DNA from: a virus
Reading direction: 5' to 3' (one strand)
Virus record (IMG/VR): IMGVR_UViG_3300044648_000136
Span: 1-41,336 of that record
Length of the DNA: 41,336 bases
Shown here: piece after piece, positions 29,623 to 36,909 of the stretch
Numbering within the stretch: position 1 is the stretch's first letter
Layout: every line of letters begins with the position of its first letter
The notes under the pieces: model-generated
Seen by the model: the letters and a program-made list of their open reading frames with translations, nothing else
Database searches by the model: none
Told to the model about the DNA's origin: nothing
Translations under genes and position numbers: made by a program

Positions 29623-30011
29623 AAGGGGATTTCACTATCCTGAAAAGCATCCTCATAGCTAACATCCTTCTTAGGCTGAATGTGATGCTCTTTTGTCTTA
29701 GGCATAAGTTGAAGTGTATTAGCTATAATGAAATATTTAACACGCTCTTGACCATCTTGAGTAGTGTACTTCTGGTTATCCATTTCACCCTGGATATACA
29801 AGCAATCTCCAACATTAACATACTTCTCCGCAATCTCAGCAATCTTGTTAAATGCTGTGACATTGTGCCAGGTTGCCTTCTCTTGCTTCTGACCGTCCTT
29901 CATATATTTCTTAGATGTCACCATGCTGATATTAGTTATCTTAGTTCCGGATGAAGTCGTTTTGGTTTCAATTTTACCAACACGTCCTAGAACTGTGCCC
30001 TGATTGACCAT
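29619..30011 (-). CDS. ssb: Single-stranded DNA-binding protein
   Basis: 130 aa. OB-fold pattern GTVLGRVGKIETKTTSSGTKITNISMVTSKKY, WHNVTAFNKIAEIAEKYVNVGDCLYIQGEM, and an acidic tip DSEIPF that matches the bacterial SSB C-terminus used to recruit partner proteins. It coats ssDNA in replication and recombination. Last gene of the minus-strand recombination operon. Confidence 0.95.
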   Translation of the reverse strand: MVNQGTVLGRVGKIETKTTSSGTKITNISMVTSKKYMKDGQKQEKATWHNVTAFNKIAEIAEKYVNVGDCLYIQGEMDNQKYTTQDGQERVKYFIIANTLQLMPKTKEHHIQPKKDVSYEDAFQDSEIPF

Positions 30012-30021
30012 GGGATTATCC

Positions 30022-30945
30022 TTATTTAGTTAATTGTAACGCAAAATGATGTGCTGCTTCCCAATCCATTTCATCTATAGATTCAACCTGATAAAACTTC
30101 AACGCTTTCTTAAGTCGGTCTTCAGTAAATCCCGTCTCATCAATGAGCTGTTTAATTTTAGAATGCAATTCAGTCGCTTCTTCTCTAACTTTTTCCACTG
30201 ACTGGTCTTCGTGACGGATCGTAGTTTCTTGTTCAGTCTCTTTATCCTCCATTCCAGCAGCGAATCCATGAACCAAATCAACATCACTAACTCCTTGCTT
30301 TGACATAATGTCATTTTTTAATACTGCAGTCCGCGAAGGTTTAGACACTGTATATTCAGCATCAATGTAATCCTCAACCTCTTCTCTAGGCTTAATTCCT
30401 TTTAATGCATCAGGAAAGGCATCACGTAGTGTAAACCCTCTGGCTCTAAGCTTTAACATTCGCTCAGGGTATTGAGTCCATGGTCCAGCTTTACCAAGTA
30501 ATCCAGCTTTCTTAGCATCATTAAGATCGAACTTATTGGTTTTAGGCTCCATACCTCGACGCTTTACAGTACAGGTATATCCAAATACATTTCCGTCCTT
30601 CATTATAGGTTCTTCAATAATATCCTCGAAGTCCTTATGTGCCATACACAGTGCAAGCATGTCATCGCCCCACATTGATGCTTTACCATTGATCACAGCA
30701 ATACACTGCATGGCTTGCTCAGGAGGCATACCGATTTGATATCCCATAGACCAGGCTATGAACAGGTCTTGAGGCTTCCCCCTAAAGCATTTTGGTACCA
30801 TTTCAGATGATGCAAGTTGACCTGCGAGCTTCATATAGTGTGGTGCTAACTCTTTAGAGAATAAACTATCATCTAATTGACCCATTCTCATGTGATTTTC
30901 TTCCAGCGATTTCTCGCTAACTGTTGCCAGCTCTGTATTGCTCAT
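30022..30945 (-). CDS. recT: RecT-family ssDNA annealing protein
   Basis: 307 aa from ATG 30945, preceded by GAGGG at five bases; a GTG at 30957 overlapping the exonuclease stop would add four residues. The RecT core is clear: FIAWSMGYQIGMPPEQAMQCIAVINGKASMWGDDMLAL, DLNDAKKAGLLGKAGPWTQYPERMLKLRARGFTLRDAFPDAL. The charged C-terminus is a coiled coil. Together with the exonuclease it performs Red-like recombination. Confidence 0.93.
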   Translation of the reverse strand: MSNTELATVSEKSLEENHMRMGQLDDSLFSKELAPHYMKLAGQLASSEMVPKCFRGKPQDLFIAWSMGYQIGMPPEQAMQCIAVINGKASMWGDDMLALCMAHKDFEDIIEEPIMKDGNVFGYTCTVKRRGMEPKTNKFDLNDAKKAGLLGKAGPWTQYPERMLKLRARGFTLRDAFPDALKGIKPREEVEDYIDAEYTVSKPSRTAVLKNDIMSKQGVSDVDLVHGFAAGMEDKETEQETTIRHEDQSVEKVREEATELHSKIKQLIDETGFTEDRLKKALKFYQVESIDEMDWEAAHHFALQLTK

Positions 30946-30953
30946 GTGATCCC

Positions 30954-31784
30954 TCACTTAATGTTAAATACGCGCGTACCTTTCTTATTGGCCTTCCATG
31001 TAGCCATTAACTCTCCGTCCATGCCCATTAGATACTCTGCGTCACCCATATAAGACATAAGTTTCATCTTATATGTTTCCTCTGTATCGTTAAGTGTCTT
31101 TATTTTCATCTTAACATCAAGAAGAGATGTCAAATTATTGGCAATATGAAAGGTAGCATGAGAAATCTTTTCAGGACTTGGGGTAGGGTATTTTAATCGA
31201 CAGTCCGAGGTATTCAATGGAGGTGGTTCTTGTCTATTAAGTACACATTCCCAAAAATCAATATCTGATTGTATGATTACAGACTCAAGTTCATTATCGC
31301 GTTCATAAGTGAACTGTTTATACTCCATACCGCCTATAAGAACAGCACAATAGCCTCGATTAGCATCGGTTACTGCACACTGCTTAGCAATCTGGATTAA
31401 ATAAACTAAAGGGATGCCATCATTTAATGCCATATCCCACTCTTTGCGTTGAAAACTGTTGGCTGATTTAGCTTCTAGTACAGCTCGTTCGCTTTCAATC
31501 CATCCGTCCAAGTTGGCGAATATAAAAGGGTACTTAGGGTGATGTACTGTATCGGGAAATGTTACTACAACGTTATTCTCTTCTTCGAAGCGTTTTATAA
31601 TAGCTGGTTCTAATGCATTACCCCAATATTGCTGCTCCGTCATTTCATCATCCGGATCAATGGTTCCGGTTTTCTCAAGGTACAGCTCATAAGGTGTCTT
31701 ATAACTAGAATACCCCATGATGATAGGTGTATCACTCGCACCCAAACCCTGTAGCCTCCTGGCCCGTTGTTCTGCAGTCAACAT
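30954..31784 (-). CDS. YqaJ-type viral recombinase / exonuclease
   Basis: 276 aa; AGGAGGG before ATG 31784. YqaJ blocks: RRLQGLGASDTPIIMGYSSYKTPYELYLEKTG, WGNALEPAIIKRFEEE, FANLDGWIESERAVLEAKSAN (catalytic Asp, Glu-x-Lys) and YLIQIAKQCAVT. It degrades one strand of dsDNA ends to give ssDNA for the RecT partner. First gene of the recombination operon. Confidence 0.93.
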   Translation of the reverse strand: MLTAEQRARRLQGLGASDTPIIMGYSSYKTPYELYLEKTGTIDPDDEMTEQQYWGNALEPAIIKRFEEENNVVVTFPDTVHHPKYPFIFANLDGWIESERAVLEAKSANSFQRKEWDMALNDGIPLVYLIQIAKQCAVTDANRGYCAVLIGGMEYKQFTYERDNELESVIIQSDIDFWECVLNRQEPPPLNTSDCRLKYPTPSPEKISHATFHIANNLTSLLDVKMKIKTLNDTEETYKMKLMSYMGDAEYLMGMDGELMATWKANKKGTRVFNIK

Positions 31785-31894
31785 ATTTTTCCCTCCTGGA
31801 AAGACTCGATCGTAGTTTAAAGTTGTTTATAAATCAATCTAGTATTAAAACTAGGTTTACTTTAAAATGACTGCGGTCAAACAGGAGGACAATT
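31785..31894. promoter_or_regulatory. Divergent control region with two operator types
   Basis: Between the exonuclease (minus) and the Cro-like gene (plus). ATTAAAACTAGGTTTACT (31844-31861) matches 14 of 18 positions of the palindrome at 40829. TTTAAAGT (31816-31823) and ACTTTAAA (31859-31866) form an inverted repeat like the one around the serine recombinase promoter. A weak CTAGT/ACTAG inverted repeat lies at 31839-31855. Promoters must be here but no single pair stands out. Confidence 0.55.
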
Positions 31895-32119
31895 ATGACA
31901 ATTCAAGAAGTAGTAGATTATTTTGGTAATCTCAATCAAGCATGTAAGGCTCTAGGAATAGCCTCACAGAATATGACTAAATGGAAGAAGCAAGGTTATA
32001 TTCCCTATAAGCAGCAATTTAGATTAGCCCATATCACAGAAGGCAAATTAATGCCCGATGAGGAAGACCCTCATTTAAACCCGAGAAAAGGAAGTAAAAA
32101 ATGCGAGCGAAAGGAATAG
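31895..32119 (+). CDS. Cro-like DNA-binding protein (second copy)
   Basis: 74 aa; GGAGGACAA site before ATG 31895. HTH region EVVDYFGNLNQACKALGIASQNMTKWKKQGYIPYKQQFRLAHITEGKL, clearly related to the protein at 7153, with a longer basic tail. It probably binds the CTAGGTTTA-type sites next to it. First gene of the operon leading to the NAD+ genes; its end overlaps the next gene by 19 bases. Confidence 0.85.
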   Translation: MTIQEVVDYFGNLNQACKALGIASQNMTKWKKQGYIPYKQQFRLAHITEGKLMPDEEDPHLNPRKGSKKCERKE

Positions 32120-32970
32120 CAGCTATAGGATTACTATGTGCCGTTGGTTTGACGTCATGTGACAGAGTTCCTGCAGGTTATCGGGGAGTAATCGTTAACC
32201 TGTATGGAAGTGAGAAAGGCGTTTCGGAAGAATCCGTTGGTGTTGGCAGGTATTATACCGGATGGAACAGGGAGCTATATTTATTTCCCACGTTCTTACA
32301 AAATTATTCATGGAAAGATGAACAAGCTATTACTATGCAGACCTCAGAAGGTCTTTCAATTCGAACCTCAGCGGGGATTACCTACAAGATTTCACCTGAC
32401 AATGTTGTTAAAGTGTTCCAGAAATATCGTTTAGGCATCGAAGAGATTACCAATACATTCCTACATAACCAAGTTCGTGACGCTATGAATGAAGTAGCGA
32501 GCACCATGACTGTAGAAGCTATCTACGGCTCTGGCAAAGAGAAGTTTATCAGTAAAGTTAATCAGATAGTCAAACAGGAAGCTGCAGATAATGGTATTGA
32601 AGTTGAAAAAATTTACCTCGTGGGTTCTTTCGAGTTACCACCTAATGTCGTTAAATCGATTAATACTAAGATTCAAGCTACTCAGAATGCAATGCGAGTT
32701 GAAAATGAGGTTGCTACAAGTAGAGCGGAAGCTCAGAAGACAATTGTTGATGCAAAAGCAGCTGCGGAACGCAGAGTAATTGAAGCAGAAGCTAACGCTA
32801 AGCAAATAACTCTTAATGCAGAATCTCAAGCTAAGGCAAACACAATTCTGGCTCAGAGCCTTACTCCAGAATTCGTTCAATATCAAGCCATATTAAAATG
32901 GAATGGCGAGTTACCCAAAACAAATGCTACCGGAGCAATACCTTTTCTTAACATAGGAGAGCAGGGATGA
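32101..32970 (+). CDS. SPFH/prohibitin-like lipoprotein
   Basis: 289 aa. The signal peptide ends in the lipobox LTSC (Cys20); Asp at +2 is the signal for staying in the inner membrane. The SPFH/band-7 domain follows: VPAGYRGVIVNLYG, TSEGLSIRTSAGITYKISPDNV, TNTFLHNQVRDAMNEVASTMT, GIEVEKIYLVGSFELPPNVVKSI. Then comes the long Ala/Glu/Lys coiled coil (ATSRAEAQKTIVDAKAAAER). Such proteins form membrane rings, like HflK/C and prohibitins, that control proteases. In a phage it may protect phage or host membrane proteins or block entry of other phages. The start overlaps the Cro gene; AAGGAAG lies upstream. Confidence 0.88.
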   Translation: MRAKGIAAIGLLCAVGLTSCDRVPAGYRGVIVNLYGSEKGVSEESVGVGRYYTGWNRELYLFPTFLQNYSWKDEQAITMQTSEGLSIRTSAGITYKISPDNVVKVFQKYRLGIEEITNTFLHNQVRDAMNEVASTMTVEAIYGSGKEKFISKVNQIVKQEAADNGIEVEKIYLVGSFELPPNVVKSINTKIQATQNAMRVENEVATSRAEAQKTIVDAKAAAERRVIEAEANAKQITLNAESQAKANTILAQSLTPEFVQYQAILKWNGELPKTNATGAIPFLNIGEQG

Positions 32971-33194
32971 GATGGATTCTATTTAAAGTTATTTGTTTTC
33001 TAGCTGTATTTATTTTCATGCAAGGTGCAATTTTACCCTGGGCGATTTCAAATAATCTTATGCCATTATGGGCTGACATCGCTTTAATTACTGTGATTCT
33101 CATGATGTGGCTGGCTGCAATTGATCGGATCGCATTCCACTTTCTAAAAATGTTAAGGAAGAATAATGCTATTACTGAACAATCTACCGATTAA
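32967..33194 (+). CDS. Two-helix membrane protein
   Basis: 75 aa; starts in an ATGA overlap with the SPFH gene. Transmembrane segments at about 4-26 (ILFKVICFLAVFIFMQGAIL) and 34-55 (LWADIALITVILMMWLAAI), then a basic and polar tail. It probably works with the SPFH protein. A holin role is possible by topology, but it lies outside the lysis region. Overlaps the next gene by 29 bases. Confidence 0.65.
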   Translation: MRWILFKVICFLAVFIFMQGAILPWAISNNLMPLWADIALITVILMMWLAAIDRIAFHFLKMLRKNNAITEQSTD

Positions 33195-34020
33195 ATACTT
33201 CACATTCCCAGGCGGTGAGCTGCAAGTTAAGTTGCCACCAGTAGTCATTACAGAACGCGTTGTGCTTACATGGAAGCCTACTACATCAGACCACGTAATG
33301 CTATTAGGACTAACAGTTAATGCCTTAAGGAAGGAAGGAATTTATGATATTGACCTGGATATCTTGTATTTGCCTTACGCACGTCAGGACAGAGTTTGCT
33401 CTCCAGGTGAAGCTAATAGCCTTGAGGTGATATGCGACTTTCTGGATAAACTCGATGTAAGTACTATCCGTCTATGGGACCCCCATAATCAAGAAGTGAC
33501 TAATGAACTTTTACCTCATAACTATGTCTGGACATGGGATGCTCATGACATATTCGCGCGATACAATATTCTTAAAAGCTTTGACCTATACGATTTGGTA
33601 ATTTGTTCACCTGATGATGGCGCAAGAGGGCGTGTTGATAAACTTGTTGAACATTTTGACCTACAGAAACCTGTGTATTTAGAGAAGAATCGAAATCCTG
33701 ATAATGGACACATTATTGGTATGCATTTTGACCCGCACAATCGTTCGGTAAATGGCTATAACGTCATGGTGGTTGACGACATTTGTGATGGTGGTGCTAC
33801 ATTCCTTATGGCTGCTGATACGCTTAAATCTCACGGTGCAGAAGAGCTATATCTCTATGTAACCCATGGCATATTCAGTAAAGGGTTAGATGAATTGAGC
33901 AAGTGGTATAAGCACATTTACTGTCACCATGTACTGGATGATAACCGCTGGTCTAATGACAATCGATTAACCATTTTAAGGGGCTTCTCGCATGTATCAC
34001 AACCCACTATTTGCTATTGA
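33166..34020 (+). CDS. Ribose-phosphate pyrophosphokinase homologue, probable Adps of a NARP1 pathway
   Basis: 284 aa; AAGGAA before ATG 33166. PRPP-synthetase features: LDILYLPYARQDRVCSPGEANS (the ARQDR ATP-site motif), IRLWDPHN, DLVICSPDDGARGR, and the PRPP loop VMVVDDICDGGATF. It is shorter than host Prs (about 315 aa). Homologues paired with NAMPT-like enzymes in phages use ADP-ribose plus ATP to make ADP-ribose pyrophosphate (Adps). Ordinary PRPP synthesis is the alternative, and sequence alone does not decide. Its end overlaps the NAMPT-like gene by 29 bases, so the two are translated together. Confidence 0.85.
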   Translation: MLLLNNLPIKYFTFPGGELQVKLPPVVITERVVLTWKPTTSDHVMLLGLTVNALRKEGIYDIDLDILYLPYARQDRVCSPGEANSLEVICDFLDKLDVSTIRLWDPHNQEVTNELLPHNYVWTWDAHDIFARYNILKSFDLYDLVICSPDDGARGRVDKLVEHFDLQKPVYLEKNRNPDNGHIIGMHFDPHNRSVNGYNVMVVDDICDGGATFLMAADTLKSHGAEELYLYVTHGIFSKGLDELSKWYKHIYCHHVLDDNRWSNDNRLTILRGFSHVSQPTICY

Positions 34021-36448
34021 TTTCTACAAGGTTGACCATAGACGGCAGTATCCTGAAGGTACTACACAAATTTACTCAAATCTCACTCCACGTTATGTTA
34101 AACACTGTCATAGCCTATTGCCAGATTACGATAATCAAGTAGTGGTGTTTGGGATTCAGGCATTTATTCAAGAAGTATTAATCGAACAATGGCAATATGG
34201 ATTCTTCGACCGACCCCGATTTCAAGTATTACGCGAATATCAAGATATGATGTATTCAGCTCTAGGTCTTGAATGCTTTGACTGTAGCCATATTGCAGCA
34301 TTGCATGACTTAGGTTATTTACCCATTAAGATTAAGGCTATAAATGAAGGCTTCCGAGTACCTATTGGCGTTCCTGTGCTTACCATTGTTAATACTCATC
34401 CTGATTTCTTTTGGCTTACTAATTACCTTGAAACGGTGCTTTCGGCGAGTCTTTGGAAATCAATGACAACGGCGACTATAGCATTTGAGATGAAGCGATT
34501 ACTAACCCGGTATACAAGAAAGACGGGAGCGGATGAAAGCTTCATACCCTACCAAGCTCATGATTTTAGCTTTAGAGGAATGTCAGGATTACAGGATGCC
34601 GCAATGTCTGGCGCAGGTCACTTAACCTCATTTATAGGCACAGATTGCGTTCCTGCTATTGAGATAATGAATGAATTTTATGATGGAAGAAATACTGTTC
34701 CTCTAGTAGGATCAAGCGTTCCAGCGACAGAACATAGTGTCATGACATGTTCGGGAGTTGATGGCGAGTTCGATACAATTAGACGCCTAATCACCGAAGT
34801 TTATCCAGATGGGATAGTTTCTATCGTTGCTGATTCATTTAACTTATGGCAAGTACTGACTGTGTACTTACCAAGCCTTTATAAGGAAATTCATGATAGA
34901 CAAGGGAAGGTTGTTATTAGGCCTGACTGCTATAGTGAGGACACATCAATTTTCACTCCAAATGGGTGGCGATTATTTAAAGATTTAAGTGATGACGATT
35001 TAGTTGCTCAAGTTAATGAAGACGGAACGTATAACTTTGTTAGTCCTTTGAAATTAGTTTCGTATGAATATGAAGGAATAATGCATCATTTTCATGACCA
35101 TCACGGAAAAATTGATTTACTAGTCACCCCAAATCACCGCATGATTTATAAGAAATTTGGCAAGTGGATTGTTGAATACGCCTCAGAATCAACTGCTTAT
35201 TTTGAAAAGAATATAGTGAGGAGTGCAAGAGCAGTAAGTAAAGGAGAGAATTTAACATGGCTTCATAGGCTTTTAATAGCCTTTCAAGCTGATGGAAGCT
35301 TTCCTTCAAAAATACCTTTAAACCAAGGAATGATTACAGGATTGCAATGCATACGGTTTAATTTTTCTAAACAACGTAAAATAGATAGATTGATTGCTAT
35401 ATGTGAGCAGGGATTATTTAAATACAAAGTGAGCTCTGAAAATGCTAGACCAGGACAAAAAACAATATATGTCTGGGTTGATAAGAATATATTTATATCG
35501 AAAACATTAGACTGGTTTGATTGTTCTGATTTATGTGGCGATTGGTGTTCTCAATTCATTGAGGAGATGTCACATTGGGATTCCAGTATAAGAAATTTGG
35601 GGCGCATTAAATTTGACACCTGCAACAAAGAAACTATAGAAGCTGTTGAGATTATAGCTTTATCAGCAGGGTATGGATGTTTAATTTCTGTTAGAGAAGA
35701 CAATAGAAAGCCAGAATATAACGATGTTTATACTGCTCATATTACGATTAATAATGAGGCAGGTGGTCAATCTATTCAACATAGCGAGAAGCCATATAAT
35801 GGAAAAGTATATTGTGTCCAAGTTCCTTCAGGCAAATTATTGGTTAAGAGAAACCGGAGCGTGGCCGTTTGCGGTAATTCTGGTGATCCTGCTAGCATCA
35901 TATGTGGTGATTTGCTCGAAATTCCTGGCAGTCCAGCCCACAAGGGAGCTTTGCAGTGCTTATGGGAAACTTTCGGTGGACGAATCAACTCATCAGGATA
36001 CAAAGAACTTCACAGTAAGGTGGGATTGATTTATGGGGATGCAATCACGGTTGAACGAGCTCAGCTGATTTTATCCTTGATGGAAGAAAAAGGTTTTGCT
36101 TCAACTAACATAATTTTCGGTATGGGTAGTTATACATATCAGTATGTTACAAGAGATACTTTTGGCTTTGCGGTCAAGGCTACAAGTGCGGTGATTAATG
36201 GTGAACGGAAAGCAATATTTAAAGACCCAATCACAGCAGATGGCAGTAAGAAGTCGGCAAAAGGTCTATTAATGGTTGATTTGGACAATGAAACAGGACG
36301 ATTCTATTTGACTGATAATGTATCAGAAAGCACTGAATGTGATGGTTATTTGCAAACTGTATATTGTGATGGAAAGTTAATCAAGGAAACAAATTTAAGT
36401 GATATTAGGAAGAATTTAGTTGTTGAATTAGAAAATTTTTCGGAGTAA
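33992..36448 (+). CDS. NAMPT-family enzyme (probable Namat) interrupted by an intein
   Basis: 818 aa precursor. The N-extein (1-312) has FYKVDHRRQYPEG (Tyr12 matches Tyr18 of human NAMPT), AHDFSFRGMSG (Asp219 site) and PATEHSVM (His247 site), and ends VVIRPD (Arg311/Asp313 sites). Residues 313-629 are an intein. The C-extein starts SGDP and continues LIYGDAI (Asp354 site) and AIFKDPITADGSKKSAKG. Splicing gives 501 aa, the NAMPT family size. In NARP1 this enzyme joins ADP-ribose pyrophosphate to nicotinamide to give NAD+; NMN from PRPP is the alternative. It ends before a hairpin at 36463. Confidence 0.9.
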   Translation: MYHNPLFAIDFYKVDHRRQYPEGTTQIYSNLTPRYVKHCHSLLPDYDNQVVVFGIQAFIQEVLIEQWQYGFFDRPRFQVLREYQDMMYSALGLECFDCSHIAALHDLGYLPIKIKAINEGFRVPIGVPVLTIVNTHPDFFWLTNYLETVLSASLWKSMTTATIAFEMKRLLTRYTRKTGADESFIPYQAHDFSFRGMSGLQDAAMSGAGHLTSFIGTDCVPAIEIMNEFYDGRNTVPLVGSSVPATEHSVMTCSGVDGEFDTIRRLITEVYPDGIVSIVADSFNLWQVLTVYLPSLYKEIHDRQGKVVIRPDCYSEDTSIFTPNGWRLFKDLSDDDLVAQVNEDGTYNFVSPLKLVSYEYEGIMHHFHDHHGKIDLLVTPNHRMIYKKFGKWIVEYASESTAYFEKNIVRSARAVSKGENLTWLHRLLIAFQADGSFPSKIPLNQGMITGLQCIRFNFSKQRKIDRLIAICEQGLFKYKVSSENARPGQKTIYVWVDKNIFISKTLDWFDCSDLCGDWCSQFIEEMSHWDSSIRNLGRIKFDTCNKETIEAVEIIALSAGYGCLISVREDNRKPEYNDVYTAHITINNEAGGQSIQHSEKPYNGKVYCVQVPSGKLLVKRNRSVAVCGNSGDPASIICGDLLEIPGSPAHKGALQCLWETFGGRINSSGYKELHSKVGLIYGDAITVERAQLILSLMEEKGFASTNIIFGMGSYTYQYVTRDTFGFAVKATSAVINGERKAIFKDPITADGSKKSAKGLLMVDLDNETGRFYLTDNVSESTECDGYLQTVYCDGKLIKETNLSDIRKNLVVELENFSE
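34928..35878 (+). mobile_element. Intein with LAGLIDADG-type endonuclease remnants, inside the NAMPT-like gene
   Basis: 317 aa. Block A begins CYSEDTSIFTPNGWRLF (Cys1). Block B is VTPNH (T-x-x-H). The C-terminal block F is KVYCVQVPSGKLLVKRNRSVAV, and the junction CGN is followed by Ser+1. The penultimate residue is Gly rather than His, as in some phage inteins. Endonuclease-like motifs are LLIAFQADGSF and a weaker IEAVEIIALSAGYG. It interrupts the catalytic RPD/SGD motif, so the enzyme is inactive until splicing. Confidence 0.9.
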
Positions 36449-36462
36449 ATTACACACTTTAT

Positions 36463-36488
36463 CTAGGGGAGTTTTTAATATCCCCTAG
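36463..36488 (+). terminator. Hairpin after the NAMPT-like gene
   Basis: CTAGGGGA (36463-36470), 10-nt loop, TCCCCTAG (36481-36488): a perfect 8-bp stem 12 bases after the stop. No T-run follows, but the loop has one. Confidence 0.6.
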
Positions 36489-36681
36489 GAAGCGCAAGAC
36501 TAAATAAGCAGCCACTTAAGTAGTCTCTAGCAATTGCTTACCCCAATTAAAAGAAGCAACTACATGACGACGATTCTACATAAACACTCTAGCAAATCAA
36601 GCTTTAATCCCTATTATTTTCTATGCTTTATGCCTATTTGCGCGTATTGTTATGCTTTTATCGCGAAAATGGATATTGCGT

Positions 36682-36801
36682 ATGAATTTAGTCGAAATAT
36701 TGCGCAAAAGAATATTAGAACAATTCCCGAATATTTCAGAAGACGAATTAAAAATACGATTGGAGTTAGTACATGAGCTTTTAGAATACATTAGGAAGTA
36801 A
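36682..36801 (+). CDS. Possible small helical protein, 39 aa
   Basis: NLVEILRKRILEQFPNISEDELKIRLELVHELLEYIRK is a well-formed amphipathic helical peptide ending at TAA 36801. The ribosome site is poor. In the same frame an upstream ATG at 36652 adds ten residues. A competing frame from 36564 to 36776 overlaps it. Only one of them is likely real. Confidence 0.35.
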   Translation: MNLVEILRKRILEQFPNISEDELKIRLELVHELLEYIRK

Positions 36802-36909
36802 AAGGGCTTCCTGCCCGAATAAGATTAACGCACTCTGAAGTTTGGCGACCGATGAATTGCGTTAGTAAATCTCACAGCTTTACAGCTTATACAACGGAGC
36901 AAGTATACC

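Larger units (their letters stand above)
36449..36909. other. Gap between the NAD+ operon and the replication genes
   Basis: A terminator-like hairpin lies at 36463-36488. Two overlapping frames fill the middle: one from ATG 36564 (70 aa, aromatic-rich, weak site), and one from ATG 36682 to 36801. Near the right end TAACGCA (36826-36832) pairs with TGCGTTA (36858-36864) in the leader of the replication gene. No strong promoter was seen. Confidence 0.5.
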
